Below the pieces are notes generated by a model that saw only the letters and a list, made by a program, of their open reading frames with translations, did no database searches and was not told the origin of the DNA. From Candidatus Terraquivivens tengchongensis (GTDB lineage: Archaea > Thermoproteota > Nitrososphaeria_A > Caldarchaeales > Wolframiiraptoraceae): 64,000 nucleotides of DNA. Both the position numbers and the translations under genes were made by a program. The DNA is taken from contig JALNJK010000003.1 in NCBI GenBank assembly GCA_023268355.1, positions 145,516 to 209,515 of the forward strand, written 5' to 3'. Shown one piece after another: positions 8,859 through 17,418 of this stretch. Position 1 is the stretch's first letter; each line of letters starts with the position of its first letter.

Positions 8859-8902
8859 ATCAATCCCAACGATTTTGGGTTACATGCTTCATTTATTTAG
8901 CT

Positions 8903-10120
8903 TCACCTTATCAGGAAAGGTAAAAAGACAATAGAAATGACAAGCATCACAAGCATCGCCGAGATTGCTCCCGTTATGCCTCTGATGACAGATTCTGTCA
9001 GCCTGCCTCCGGCGAAGGTCCTTAAACTATTCATGAGCACTTGGCCTCCGTCGAGCGGGTAGATTGGAAGTGAGTTGAATATCCCGACGTTCACGTTTAT
9101 GAACCAGAGCCAGAAAAGTAGGTTGGCAAGATAGTAATAGCCCGGACCGATTGGGTGCTGGTAAAAGACGTGGAGCGCATCTGAGAATGGGACGAAATTC
9201 TGTGCGCTGCCCATCGTTGGCGGGATGAAGTACAGGATTGGTGACGAATAGGCCAGCCTCCTGTAGTTCTCGAGGATGCTCGTGGTCCTTAGTTCCACGA
9301 CGTACACGCCAATCCTCAGACCTTCTTTTGTCTCAACGGGTACCAACTCTACCGTCATGCTATCCTTCCATCCATCTCCTTTCCTGATCTCTAAGACCAA
9401 CTTGCCATCGGGAGGCGGATTGTCCAGGGCCTGCTTCAAGGCGTCCACCGTGAGCACCTGCTTGCCGTTCACGGATACTATGACATCGCCCTCAGATATC
9501 CCTGCTTGCTGGGCCGGCATCCCCTCCTCGACACTTGAAACGTAGAGACCATCCAAAGAAGGTGATAGGCCGGAGACGAGCACGAGTAATGCGAGAAGGC
9601 ATGCAACGGCGAAGGCTACGTTCATGCTAGGTCCTGCTGCGAGTACCCTTGCAGACTTTCTCAAGCTCGCACCCTTCAGCTGTTGCTCGTCAACTTCGAC
9701 AAAGGCGCCTACGGGAATGCCAAGGAACAACAGCATGCCGCTGGACTTCACCCTAAAGCCTAGCTGGCTTGCCATTATCCCGTGCGAGAATTCATGGATG
9801 ATTATCGCCACGACAATTCCTATCCAGCCGTAAACTATCGGCAGGTAAGGGTTTATGCCTGGTATCAAGAGGTAGGCTTGAGCACCCATCTGCCTTCCAG
9901 CCTCCCTTACTTCCGGCGAGACCAGAATGGCCGATACCGAATTCACTATCAGGAATATTCCTATGGCTGAAGATACTGGAAGGAGTGCTACCATGACCCA
10001 GCCCAGCGGGCTAAGGAATTTTCTCCTAGCTGCCCAAGTGAAGAGCCCAGTAACCCTTCTCGACCTTAGGATTATAAAGGGAATCTTGAACTCGAAAACC
10101 TTACGCCTCTCTTCCGACAA
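8903..10120 (-). CDS. M50 family membrane metalloprotease (site-2 protease type) with PDZ domain
   Basis: 405 residues. A membrane helix carries the zinc motif HEFSHG (His 109, Glu 110, His 113). A PDZ domain follows at about residues 185-265 (GMPAQQAGISEGDVIVSVNG), and a later helix has the third-ligand motif LPIYPLDGGQ near residue 360. This is the complete intramembrane protease set. Such enzymes release membrane-bound regulators or clear signal peptides; the substrate here is unknown. It ends about 45 bp from tRNA-Ser and follows the SPOUT gene by 18 bp, so the three genes archease-SPOUT-protease probably form one transcript. Confidence 0.93.
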   Translation of the reverse strand: MSEERRKVFEFKIPFIILRSRRVTGLFTWAARRKFLSPLGWVMVALLPVSSAIGIFLIVNSVSAILVSPEVREAGRQMGAQAYLLIPGINPYLPIVYGWIGIVVAIIIHEFSHGIMASQLGFRVKSSGMLLFLGIPVGAFVEVDEQQLKGASLRKSARVLAAGPSMNVAFAVACLLALLVLVSGLSPSLDGLYVSSVEEGMPAQQAGISEGDVIVSVNGKQVLTVDALKQALDNPPPDGKLVLEIRKGDGWKDSMTVELVPVETKEGLRIGVYVVELRTTSILENYRRLAYSSPILYFIPPTMGSAQNFVPFSDALHVFYQHPIGPGYYYLANLLFWLWFINVNVGIFNSLPIYPLDGGQVLMNSLRTFAGGRLTESVIRGITGAISAMLVMLVISIVFLPFLIR

Positions 10121-10138
10121 ACGCCTTCAGAGGTTAGG

Positions 10139-11014
10139 CTATGGGTGGTTGGATATAAACTGATGTTGGCGTCCGAAAAGAAGCTCTAGCGCGGAGATGG
10201 TCGCGAGCGTCGCACAGACTGCCTCCTCGGTCCTTATTGTCCGTACGCCTTGCTCCGGGACTACGTTAATCACGAAATCGAAGACCTCGTCCAAGTTGAA
10301 GTTCTGAAGCTTAGCTATGTCGTATAGGCCTCTCTTAGCCGAGCCGAAAGCTATGCAGACGTTCTTAGCCGTCGAAAGCTTCGAGGACAGTGGTTGAGCC
10401 AGCTCGTGGAATGGCTTGCCCAGCCTGGACGTTGCAATCTTAACGTCGTAATGTGCTACCAACTCGTCCAACCTTTCGGGCACTATGGCCGTCTTGAAGC
10501 CAGCATACACTGGCGACTTCTTCCTGGAGATTAGCTTGAACTCGCCGGATTTTGAGTCCGCAACAACTACGACCTTTGTGCCCTTCTTTAACGGCTTTTT
10601 CACTTTGATAAGCTTCCCTAGGCCCGCATCTACTCTACCGGGCGAGACGACAAGACCCTCCCGATAGTGGAAGATGCCCCCAGAGTCTGCCTCGGGATGC
10701 GTCGGTATGTTCAAGGGCGGAAGCAAACCCGCGTATCTAAGAGAAGGCTTGATCGGAAACAACCTCTTCCTAAGGTACGGTGCGGTGTTAAGGTAATCCA
10801 TGACGTCCTTTATGAGCTCCGCGTTCTTGTCGGGCTCAAGGTCCTCGTAATAGATTATCAGGTTGTCAACTCTAAACGTCGCAAGGAACCTCGCGACAAG
10901 ACCAATCCTAAAGGTCTTCTCCCTCAGGTGCGGTGTCTCAGCCGTCAAGCTCGACGGAAGTAGGACGTCGAGCCTACACCTCCTTCTCGGTACCTCTTCA
11001 AACCTCGTGGGCAT
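10139..11014 (-). CDS. SPOUT-superfamily putative RNA methyltransferase (MTH1 / C9orf114 family)
   Basis: 291 residues. It has the N-terminal VLLPSSL segment, an inserted OB-fold-like middle with beta strands (GLVVSPGRVDAGLGKLIKVKKPL) and a C-terminal knot region (CIAFGSAKRGLYDIAK, then FDFVINVVPEQGVRTIRTEEAV) typical of the archaeal and eukaryotic family annotated as putative RNA uridine-N3 methyltransferase. SPOUT enzymes use S-adenosylmethionine bound in the knot. It lies between archease and the M50 protease, 15 bp after archease. The target RNA cannot be told from sequence. Confidence 0.85.
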   Translation of the reverse strand: MPTRFEEVPRRRCRLDVLLPSSLTAETPHLREKTFRIGLVARFLATFRVDNLIIYYEDLEPDKNAELIKDVMDYLNTAPYLRKRLFPIKPSLRYAGLLPPLNIPTHPEADSGGIFHYREGLVVSPGRVDAGLGKLIKVKKPLKKGTKVVVVADSKSGEFKLISRKKSPVYAGFKTAIVPERLDELVAHYDVKIATSRLGKPFHELAQPLSSKLSTAKNVCIAFGSAKRGLYDIAKLQNFNLDEVFDFVINVVPEQGVRTIRTEEAVCATLATISALELLFGRQHQFISNHP

Positions 11015-11029
11015 ACTGCTTCTCCTTCG

Positions 11030-11461
11030 CTATATGTCCAAGACGAACCTAACCTTCTTCACGTCATCCTCCACGATCTCCATCATGGCATACGTGACGG
11101 ACTTTATGCCTATACCGTGTTTGTGCCTTGACGGGTCAAACTTCTCGCCCTTCGCAGTTGCCCTAATCCTGAATACGTCGTCGGACCTCTCTATAGCATG
11201 CACCTCGATGTTGGATACCAATAAGCCTTCCAGCTCGAACAGAAGTAGCAGCTGCTCTAACCAGTTGTAAAGAAGCGAATACATGTCAAAGCCCTCCGCG
11301 TAGACATCCCTCTCCACCTCGGGCTTAACGTCCTTCGTGTCCGATATGACGTCAAACAATGCCAGCCCAGCCTCTTTGAAGGCTTCTTCCATAGTCTGTC
11401 CGTACGCCTCCACGTAAACATCGGACATGTGGTCCAAGAACCTTCTGCCGCTCCCGCCCAA
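11030..11461 (-). CDS. Archease, activator of the RtcB RNA ligase
   Basis: 143 residues, the normal length for archease. The family opens with a (L/D)H-x-(A/S)D signature, here FLDHMSDVYVEAYG, and ends with KHGIGIKSVTYAMMEI and a final strand VRFVLDI; the conserved acidic residues and the H-x-IK-x-VTYH-like box (with A/M in place of the last His) are in place. Archease speeds guanylylation and turnover of RtcB, which joins tRNA and rRNA halves cut at bulge-helix-bulge sites, so it ties functionally to the 16S processing stem in this window. Start is TTG 11461. Confidence 0.9.
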   Translation of the reverse strand: MGGSGRRFLDHMSDVYVEAYGQTMEEAFKEAGLALFDVISDTKDVKPEVERDVYAEGFDMYSLLYNWLEQLLLLFELEGLLVSNIEVHAIERSDDVFRIRATAKGEKFDPSRHKHGIGIKSVTYAMMEIVEDDVKKVRFVLDI

Positions 11462-11581
11462 TCCTGACCACCAACGCCACGAGTTTATATCGGCAGAGCG
11501 GATTTAAGGTTGCACCAGGATTCCTTGCCATCGAATTAGGGTTTTTATATCCCTTGACGCATACCTTAATCACGTAATCGC

Positions 11582-12547
11582 ATGAGCGGAGGAATATACG
11601 ACACAATAATCGTAGGTGGAAGCGTTGCGGGACTGAGTGCTGCGCTCTATGCAGCAAGACAGGGCCTGAAGGTCTTGGTCGTGACAAAGGACATAGGAGG
11701 GCAGCTGGCCCTTGCCCCGCAAATCGAGAACTATCCCGGGATAAAGGCTGTAGCCGGTCTGGAGTTGGCCCAATCAATAAAAGAGCAGGTGGAGGAGTTT
11801 GGAGCGGAGTTCGTTTATGACGAGGCCGTCGGTATATCCCAACTAAACAATACTTTCCGTATCTCAACGAAGGTTAGCGGAGATTATGAGGCCCTCACGA
11901 TCATATTGGCATTCGGGAAGACACCAAGGTCGCTCGACGTTCCAGGGGAGGATAGGCTCGTTGGTAGGGGTGTGTCTTACTGCGCGATATGTGACGCTCC
12001 TTTGTTCAGAGGCAAAAAGGTTGCGGTCGTCGGCTGGGGCGACCATGCTTTCAAAGCCGTGAAGCTTTTACGAGCTTACGGTAACAAGGTTTACATAATC
12101 CATAGGGGCGAGGCAAAGCTCACAGACGAGGAGTTGATAAAGGATTCTAGCGAGATGAACGTGATCTACATGCCGAATAGTGTAGTTTTGGAGATAAAGG
12201 GTGACACAAAGGTTAGGTCGATAAGGCTGAAAAACATTAAGACAAATGAAGAAAGCGAGCTAGAGGTTGATGGCGTATTTGTTGAGATGGGCTACACGGC
12301 AAAAACGGATTGGGTGAAGGGATTCGTCCAGCTGAACGAGAACGGTGAGATAATCACGGACAAGCTTGGGATGACGAGCAGGCCAGGAGTCTTTGCGGCG
12401 GGTGACGTTACCGATATGCTCTATAAACAGGCGGTGATATCGGCCGCCCAGGGTGCCATCGCAGCTCTTTCAGCTTACAACTACATACAACAGCTAAGGG
12501 GACGTCCTCTGAGAAAGTCAGACTGGGGCAAGTTAATAGAGAAGTAA
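11582..12547 (+). CDS. trxB: Thioredoxin reductase-like flavoprotein
   Basis: 321 residues in the standard order: FAD-binding GGSVAGLSAALYAAR, GGQL and ENYPG segments, then the redox pair CAIC inside the second nucleotide-binding domain, then the C-terminal FAD motif VFAAGDVTD. The enzyme would pass electrons to thioredoxin or a glutaredoxin-like protein. The NAD(P)H site departs from bacterial TrxB: GGGDSA is GWGDHA and the HRRxxxR box that grips the NADPH phosphate reads HRGEAKL. It may therefore prefer NADH or another donor. It is monocistronic and divergent from archease. Confidence 0.9.
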   Translation: MSGGIYDTIIVGGSVAGLSAALYAARQGLKVLVVTKDIGGQLALAPQIENYPGIKAVAGLELAQSIKEQVEEFGAEFVYDEAVGISQLNNTFRISTKVSGDYEALTIILAFGKTPRSLDVPGEDRLVGRGVSYCAICDAPLFRGKKVAVVGWGDHAFKAVKLLRAYGNKVYIIHRGEAKLTDEELIKDSSEMNVIYMPNSVVLEIKGDTKVRSIRLKNIKTNEESELEVDGVFVEMGYTAKTDWVKGFVQLNENGEIITDKLGMTSRPGVFAAGDVTDMLYKQAVISAAQGAIAALSAYNYIQQLRGRPLRKSDWGKLIEK

Positions 12548-12675
12548 CATGAAGCATGTCCCTGTCTTGCCTCTCAAAAGATGTAATGATTATTGAAAAA
12601 GCCTCGACTGTAAAAAAATATTAAACTCAATGCTAGCGATAACCTGACTTTTGCACGTCTGGTATTGTTGGAATG

Positions 12676-13611
12676 TTAGGCGAAGCAGGCGGAGAGCCTC
12701 TGGAGCCTCTCCCATCTTTCGTTTACGTAAGCCTTTAGCCTCTCAAGTACTTCAGCATTCTCCGGCAATAGTAGATGGCTAAGCCTCCTTTGCACCTTTA
12801 AGAATTCCTCCAAAGGCTTAGGATTCGGAACTGGATGGGTTATTCTGTACCTTCCATTCTCCACTTCGTAGAGCGGCCAGTATCTCGTCTCGACTGCCAG
12901 CCTTGCTACCTTTATCGCCTCGCTTGTATCGAAGTACCACCCTCTCGTGCATGGTGCTATGAGATGTATGAAGGACGGTCCATCGTAGCTCTGCGCCTTC
13001 CTCACTTTGTTTACAAGATCTTTCCAGTGTGAAGGTGAGGCTGTAGCAGCATATGGTATCCTATGAGCCACGACGATCTCCAATAAGTCCTTCTTTTGCT
13101 GAGTCTTTCCTACAATTTTTGTACCTACTGGCGATGTAGTTGTGGCAGCTCCTAATGGTGTTGCGCCAGACCTCTGTATGCCTGTGTTCATGTATGCTTC
13201 GTTGTCATAACACACGTAGAGGAATCTATGGCCCCTCTCGAGTGCTCCAGAGAGTGCCTGTATGCCTATGTCAAATGTACCACCATCGCCACCAAAGGCT
13301 ATGATGTAGTGCTCTTGGCGGCCGTATTTTCTAGAAAGGACCTTTAGTGCGGCCTCTATACCGGACGCTGCGGTAGCCGCGTTCTCGAACAATAGATGGA
13401 CCCATGGAACCTTCCACATCGTCTGCGGGTATGGTGTACTGGTTACTTCTAGACAACTCGTGGCATTCACCACTATGAGAGGCCTCTTAGAAGCCATCAA
13501 GATCTGCCTTACACCTACTAGAGCGCCACAGCCAGCACAAGCTCTATGACCTGGAGCTATTAGGTCTAAGCCATAAAGTTCCTTTATTGATTTAACTTCG
13601 CCCACCAACAT
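12676..13611 (-). CDS. porB: Pyruvate/2-oxoacid:ferredoxin oxidoreductase, beta subunit (TPP-binding)
   Basis: 311 residues from ATG 13611, which overlaps the porA stop as TAATG; a TTG further up at 13629 is less likely. The thiamine diphosphate motif GGDGGTFDIG...DNEAYMNTG is intact. Cysteines in the N-terminal CAGCG, in ATSCLE and in PCTRGW are those that hold the proximal [4Fe-4S] cluster. With PorA, PorD and PorC it would oxidise pyruvate (or a related 2-oxoacid) and CoA to acyl-CoA, CO2 and reduced ferredoxin. It is the last gene of the por operon. Confidence 0.92.
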   Translation of the reverse strand: MLVGEVKSIKELYGLDLIAPGHRACAGCGALVGVRQILMASKRPLIVVNATSCLEVTSTPYPQTMWKVPWVHLLFENAATAASGIEAALKVLSRKYGRQEHYIIAFGGDGGTFDIGIQALSGALERGHRFLYVCYDNEAYMNTGIQRSGATPLGAATTTSPVGTKIVGKTQQKKDLLEIVVAHRIPYAATASPSHWKDLVNKVRKAQSYDGPSFIHLIAPCTRGWYFDTSEAIKVARLAVETRYWPLYEVENGRYRITHPVPNPKPLEEFLKVQRRLSHLLLPENAEVLERLKAYVNERWERLQRLSACFA

Positions 13612-14807
13612 TAGATTCTCAACCCCCAATATCTTACGCCTCTCTCTATAGGCCTTCCCGCCTTCAAGTCTTCAATAATCTTCGTGATTATGTTCTCAAA
13701 CTCTGCGACCGAGATGTCCCTGCCCCCAAGCCCGTAAACATAATTTGCGACTGGTATGTTAAGACCAGCATCATATAGTACGGTTTTTATGTCTTGGCCT
13801 ATTGGTGCAGATGGTGCACCTGGGCTCATTGCCCTATCCATCACAACTAAAGCCTTCACGTCCTTAATATGTGGAAGTATGCTCTCGGCAGGGAAGGGTC
13901 TGAAGAGTCTAATGCTTAGAAGTCCTGCCTTAATACCCTTCTCCCTCAAGCTTGTTACGGCAAACTTTGCTGTGGCAGCCGCTGAACCTGCACATATTAA
14001 GCAAACTTCAGCGTCATCTGTCTTATAGGCGCCAACATGACCGTATCTTCTACCAGTCATTTTATAATAGATCTCTTCTATCTCTGCCAGCTTCTTCGGA
14101 ACTTTCTCCATTGCCTCTACTACTTGATGTTTTATCTCAAAGTACCAATCCGGTAGTGCGAAAGCACCAAACGTCATGGGCATCGAGGAATCAATATAAT
14201 ACTTTGCTTTTCTTGGTGGAAGGAACATCGCTGCCTCGCTGTCCGATATAGTCGCGATACCCTCTACCGCATGCGATAGGAAGAAACCGTCAAGGTTCAC
14301 TCCGACTGGAAGAAGTATGTCCTCATCTTCTGCTAGCTTAAAGGCTTGGAAGATTCTATCGTATGCCTGCTGACCGTTCTCTACAAATATTTGTATCCAT
14401 CCAGCATCCCTCGAGCCCATCATATCGGAGTGGTCGCAGTGGATGTTTATGGGCGCGGATAATGCTCTATTCGCAATAGCCATGACTATCGGACACCTTA
14501 AACTAGAAGCGATATAGAGAACCTCATGCATGAGTGCAAGCCCTTGGCTGGCGGTTGAGGTGAAAACCCTAGCGCCGGTGAGGCTTGCTGCTACGCACGC
14601 AGACATGGCTGAGTGTTCTGATTCGACGGCAATGTACTCAGCGTCAAGCTCACCATTGTTAACGTACTCGCTGAGTCGCTCGACTATTATCGTCTGTGGT
14701 GTGATCGGGTAGGCGGCTATGACGTCAACGTTTGCCTGTTTAACAGCATACGCAATCGCCTCTGAAGTTGACATCGGCTTAAGAGTCTTGGGTTGAAGAA
14801 GCGACAT
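13611..14807 (-). CDS. porA: Pyruvate/2-oxoacid:ferredoxin oxidoreductase, alpha subunit
   Basis: 398 residues. The pyrimidine-binding segment AAYPITPQTIIVE with the following VESEHSAMSACVAASLTGARVFTSTAS-type sequence is the canonical PorA start, and a C-terminal transketolase-like domain (EVCLICAGSAAATAK, then LRPFPAES-like SIRLFRPFPAES) is present. PorA shapes the substrate pocket and binds CoA with the beta subunit. Pyruvate preference is suggested by the gene order gamma-delta-alpha-beta and by the presence of a separate kor-type enzyme nearby, but substrate is not proven. Confidence 0.92.
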   Translation of the reverse strand: MSLLQPKTLKPMSTSEAIAYAVKQANVDVIAAYPITPQTIIVERLSEYVNNGELDAEYIAVESEHSAMSACVAASLTGARVFTSTASQGLALMHEVLYIASSLRCPIVMAIANRALSAPINIHCDHSDMMGSRDAGWIQIFVENGQQAYDRIFQAFKLAEDEDILLPVGVNLDGFFLSHAVEGIATISDSEAAMFLPPRKAKYYIDSSMPMTFGAFALPDWYFEIKHQVVEAMEKVPKKLAEIEEIYYKMTGRRYGHVGAYKTDDAEVCLICAGSAAATAKFAVTSLREKGIKAGLLSIRLFRPFPAESILPHIKDVKALVVMDRAMSPGAPSAPIGQDIKTVLYDAGLNIPVANYVYGLGGRDISVAEFENIITKIIEDLKAGRPIERGVRYWGLRI

Positions 14808-14813
14808 CCCCTC

Positions 14814-15086
14814 TCACTCCTCCACCATTTTTATGGCTTTAGAGGGACATTCAACGGAACATATGCCGCAACCCTTGCAGTAATCGTAATCAAATTCAAT
14901 CTTACCGTCATTTCTTTTTTGAATGGCCGGCTCAGGGCAGTATATCCAGCATAAAAGGCAGCCTGTGCACCTGTCTAAGTCCACTACTGGCTTCTTAACC
15001 CTCCAGGTTCCTGTTTTATAATCGCTTGTGGAACCCGGCCTGCTTATAATGCCGCCGGGAAGTATGCTACTTTCAACCTTTGCCAT
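14814..15086 (-). CDS. porD: 2-oxoacid:ferredoxin oxidoreductase, delta subunit (2x[4Fe-4S] ferredoxin)
   Basis: 90 residues with two four-Cys motifs: CTGCLLCWIYCPEP and CKGCGICSVECPSK. Each is CxxCxxCxxxCP and would hold one [4Fe-4S] cluster that takes electrons from the alpha/beta core to free ferredoxin. The front part (ILPGGIISRPGSTSDYKTGTWR) is the usual PorD arm. Its start overlaps the porC stop by one base, showing tight coupling. Confidence 0.93.
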   Translation of the reverse strand: MAKVESSILPGGIISRPGSTSDYKTGTWRVKKPVVDLDRCTGCLLCWIYCPEPAIQKRNDGKIEFDYDYCKGCGICSVECPSKAIKMVEE

Positions 15087-15664
15087 TAGGCCTGTCCCAC
15101 CTTATCATATCCTAAGCGCATCGCTTTAAGGTTATTCTCAAGAACGGCCCCCTTGAACCTTGTTCTTAGTACGGATTCCAGTGAACTTAATGATACGATC
15201 CCTGTAGCTTTAGCGAAAGCTCCCAAGATCGCCGAGTTTTCGAATCTTGCGTCACCTAAGGATAGCGCTATGCCTCTCGCGTCCACGTAGAATAACTTCG
15301 CCCGTGGTTTAGAGGATATGGCTTTTAAGAGGGCCTCCTCAACGTTCTTCGAGTTTATTATAACGACCCCCTCATCATCCAGCCCAGCGAGTATTTCAAC
15401 AGAAGAGGATAATTTCGGGTCTATTGACACAACTATCTCCGGGTCATAGACTAAAGACCTAACTTCTATGGGTTCGTCGGATATTCTGACGTAGGCCCTT
15501 ACGGGAGCGCCAGAACGTTCAGGACCAAACTCAGGGAACGAGAGCGAGTATTTGTTTTCTAAAAGACAAGCCTCAGCCAAAAGCCTTGCGGCCGTTACAA
15601 CACCTTGGCCGCCTCTCCCGTGGAATCTTACCTCCACTAACTTTTTCAATTCAATCGCCTGCAA
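15086..15664 (-). CDS. porC: 2-oxoacid:ferredoxin oxidoreductase, gamma subunit
   Basis: 192 residues. RFHGRGGQGVVTAARLLAEA is the nucleotide-like binding loop of the gamma family, and FPEFGPERSGAPVRAYVRISDEPI is its second hallmark. The subunit contacts CoA and stabilises the complex. It starts 14 nt inside the end of the upstream Cys-rich gene and leads straight into porD. Confidence 0.92.
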   Translation of the reverse strand: MQAIELKKLVEVRFHGRGGQGVVTAARLLAEACLLENKYSLSFPEFGPERSGAPVRAYVRISDEPIEVRSLVYDPEIVVSIDPKLSSSVEILAGLDDEGVVIINSKNVEEALLKAISSKPRAKLFYVDARGIALSLGDARFENSAILGAFAKATGIVSLSSLESVLRTRFKGAVLENNLKAMRLGYDKVGQA

Positions 15665-15959
15665 ACGTATACTCCACTATATCTTCAATAGGTAATGTTG
15701 AGGTTTCAATAAATACTTTATGTCCTTTGTGCATTTTTAAATCTTCATAATAAACTGTTGTTTGACAATCTTTGCACCAGTAGAACTCCGTCCCGCTGAA
15801 GCATCTTTCTACAAAACATTCGCAAGGAACATCATCTTGAAAGGCAACTTTACCGAAGTTCCTGCTTTTTATGTTGCGGCATTCTCCAATCATCGGTAAA
15901 ACGTCAAGAGGTAACCAATAGTTACAATCTTTACAACACTCACTCAAAGCACTCATCAA
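15651..15959 (-). CDS. Small cysteine-rich zinc-binding protein leading the por operon
   Basis: 102 residues with about ten Cys. The first half has CCKDCNYW, then GECRNI and CECFVERC; the second half, YWCKDCQTTVYYEDLKMHKGHKVF, has the CxxC...HxxH arrangement of a B-box-like zinc finger. It is the first gene of the por operon and overlaps porC by 14 nt, so it is probably made together with the oxidoreductase. Role unknown: assembly factor, cluster sensor or regulator are all possible. I do not recognise a named family with certainty. Confidence 0.7.
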   Translation of the reverse strand: MMSALSECCKDCNYWLPLDVLPMIGECRNIKSRNFGKVAFQDDVPCECFVERCFSGTEFYWCKDCQTTVYYEDLKMHKGHKVFIETSTLPIEDIVEYTFAGD

Positions 15960-16018
15960 TATCTAGTTGCGTAGTGTTTCCTTAAAAATATTTGGTGCAT
16001 ATTTATCTCATGTTGAAA

Positions 16019-17023
16019 CTATATGTTAAGTATTTTAAAGTCTAGAGTTGCACCCATTTTATGAAGAACAGTCGCGACACCTTTTTCCTTTGACATCTCC
16101 GAGAACTGTAGCGCAAGCACTAGAGCCTTATTAACAGACCTCAACGTTTTTTCGCTGAAAGGCAGCTTACTGATTTCTTGATGGAGCGCTTCAACCTCAT
16201 GCATCTTCATTGGTCTGCCTATCAACCTTTCCACCAATCTCTCAAGTTGGTAGAAACCTGCCTTGAAGCAATTGACAGAGGATGAGTAACCAAAGAAGCA
16301 GTTCCTACAATCAGAGGACATCAGCTCACGCATTGGTCCCCTTGGCTTCACCCTTACATGCCTCATTACCTTAATACAACCCCCGGACTTTAGCTTTCTC
16401 AATATCTTATACGTCATGCTCGGACTTAGGCCATAGTACGATAGATGGGAATGAACGTCCCCTGCGGAAACGTTTACGTTAGAACATATGAAATCCATAA
16501 CGTTCTCTTCGATCCAGCTTGGTAGCATACGTACTAATTCTCCGATGAGTGATAGGATTTTTTCTCTCGATACGATGATAGAATTTTCGTTTTCTACATT
16601 AATATCGAATAATCTGAGAGTCTTGATACATGTTTCCCGGTCGAGCCCGCTCCGCTCGCATACTTGTTCAACGTTTAAGCGAAATTCTGATGCATCTTTC
16701 AATAAATTTAGTATGGACCAAGTTACGGCATACTCTGCTTTGTGCCAGCTACGCCTTACAAACCAGTCAAACATTGTGAGGGTTTTTTGGGCAGATGACA
16801 CAAGTAAAAAGTAAGAGTTGCCTCGACTAAGCTTCACGCCAGCGTTGTTTAGCGCGTACTCTACGGTCGGGTCGCAAAGCGGATCTACGCCAAGGATTAT
16901 TGAGTTGTTTGCCTTGAATAACGTGAAGGGCGGATTATGGGTGTATATGTTCTCGCTCCATTCAAGGGGGGAAAAGCTCTCAAGAAGGACAACGAGCCCT
17001 TTAAGTGCGTTGGTTTTCTTCAA
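16019..17023 (-). CDS. Putative transcriptional regulator with winged-helix domains and a Cys cluster
   Basis: 334 residues. Two segments read like helix-turn-helix units: SEFRLNVEQVCERSGLDRETCIKTLRLF near 115-140 and DVHSHLSYYGLSPSMTYKILRKLKSGG near 190-220. After them comes CRNCFFGYSSSVNC (CxxC-x9-C with an upstream partner), which could hold zinc or an Fe-S cluster. The N-terminal 90 residues resemble no family I can name. It sits alone between the divergent por and kor operons, beside direct repeats in the kor promoter region, so control of 2-oxoacid metabolism is a fair inference but unproven. Confidence 0.6.
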   Translation of the reverse strand: MKKTNALKGLVVLLESFSPLEWSENIYTHNPPFTLFKANNSIILGVDPLCDPTVEYALNNAGVKLSRGNSYFLLVSSAQKTLTMFDWFVRRSWHKAEYAVTWSILNLLKDASEFRLNVEQVCERSGLDRETCIKTLRLFDINVENENSIIVSREKILSLIGELVRMLPSWIEENVMDFICSNVNVSAGDVHSHLSYYGLSPSMTYKILRKLKSGGCIKVMRHVRVKPRGPMRELMSSDCRNCFFGYSSSVNCFKAGFYQLERLVERLIGRPMKMHEVEALHQEISKLPFSEKTLRSVNKALVLALQFSEMSKEKGVATVLHKMGATLDFKILNI

Positions 17024-17041
17024 TACAGGTCTACATCTATG

Positions 17042-17078
17042 TTGTATATTGTATAATATAAGCTTAAAATTGTATATT
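17042..17078. promoter_or_regulatory. Repeated TTGTATATT boxes upstream of the kor operon and regulator
   Basis: TTGTATATT occurs at 17042-17050 and again at 17070-17078, 28 bp apart, in a strongly AT-rich stretch with TATA-like sequence on both strands (TATAATATAAG). The stretch is the only intergenic space between the regulator (start 17023) and kor (start 17134). It therefore holds both promoters and perhaps binding sites for the regulator. Confidence 0.4.
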
Positions 17079-17133
17079 TGACAAATAAAATTATATTTTA
17101 CTTCTGAGATACCCGATTGTTGGGTAGGGTATT

Positions 17134-17418
17134 TTGGGTGAACCCCAGCAACGTCCGGTTTTAGAGCATGAGGTCTTAAGTAAGGCCTCCAAGAGGCCGA
17201 AGGGCATTGTCCATATCATACCGGATAGATGTAAGGAATGTATGTATTGTATAGAATTCTGTCCACACTCCGTTTTAGAAAAATCGGATAAAATAAACTA
17301 CAAGGGGTTTCATTATCCGAGGGTCAAACCCGGTAAAGAAGATTCATGCGTAGCTTGCGGAATATGCGAGCTGATTTGTCCAGATTTTGCGATATTCGTA
17401 AAGGAGGTTGACGAATGA
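17134..17418 (+). CDS. korD: 4Fe-4S ferredoxin subunit of 2-oxoacid:ferredoxin oxidoreductase
   Basis: 94 residues with two cluster motifs, [14 protein letters not shown] and [14 protein letters not shown]. It is the first gene of the kor operon and overlaps korA by 4 nt. TTG 17134 is the only reasonable start after an in-frame TAG. It takes electrons from KorAB and hands them to ferredoxin. Confidence 0.9.
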   Translation: MGEPQQRPVLEHEVLSKASKRPKGIVHIIPDRCKECMYCIEFCPHSVLEKSDKINYKGFHYPRVKPGKEDSCVACGICELICPDFAIFVKEVDE

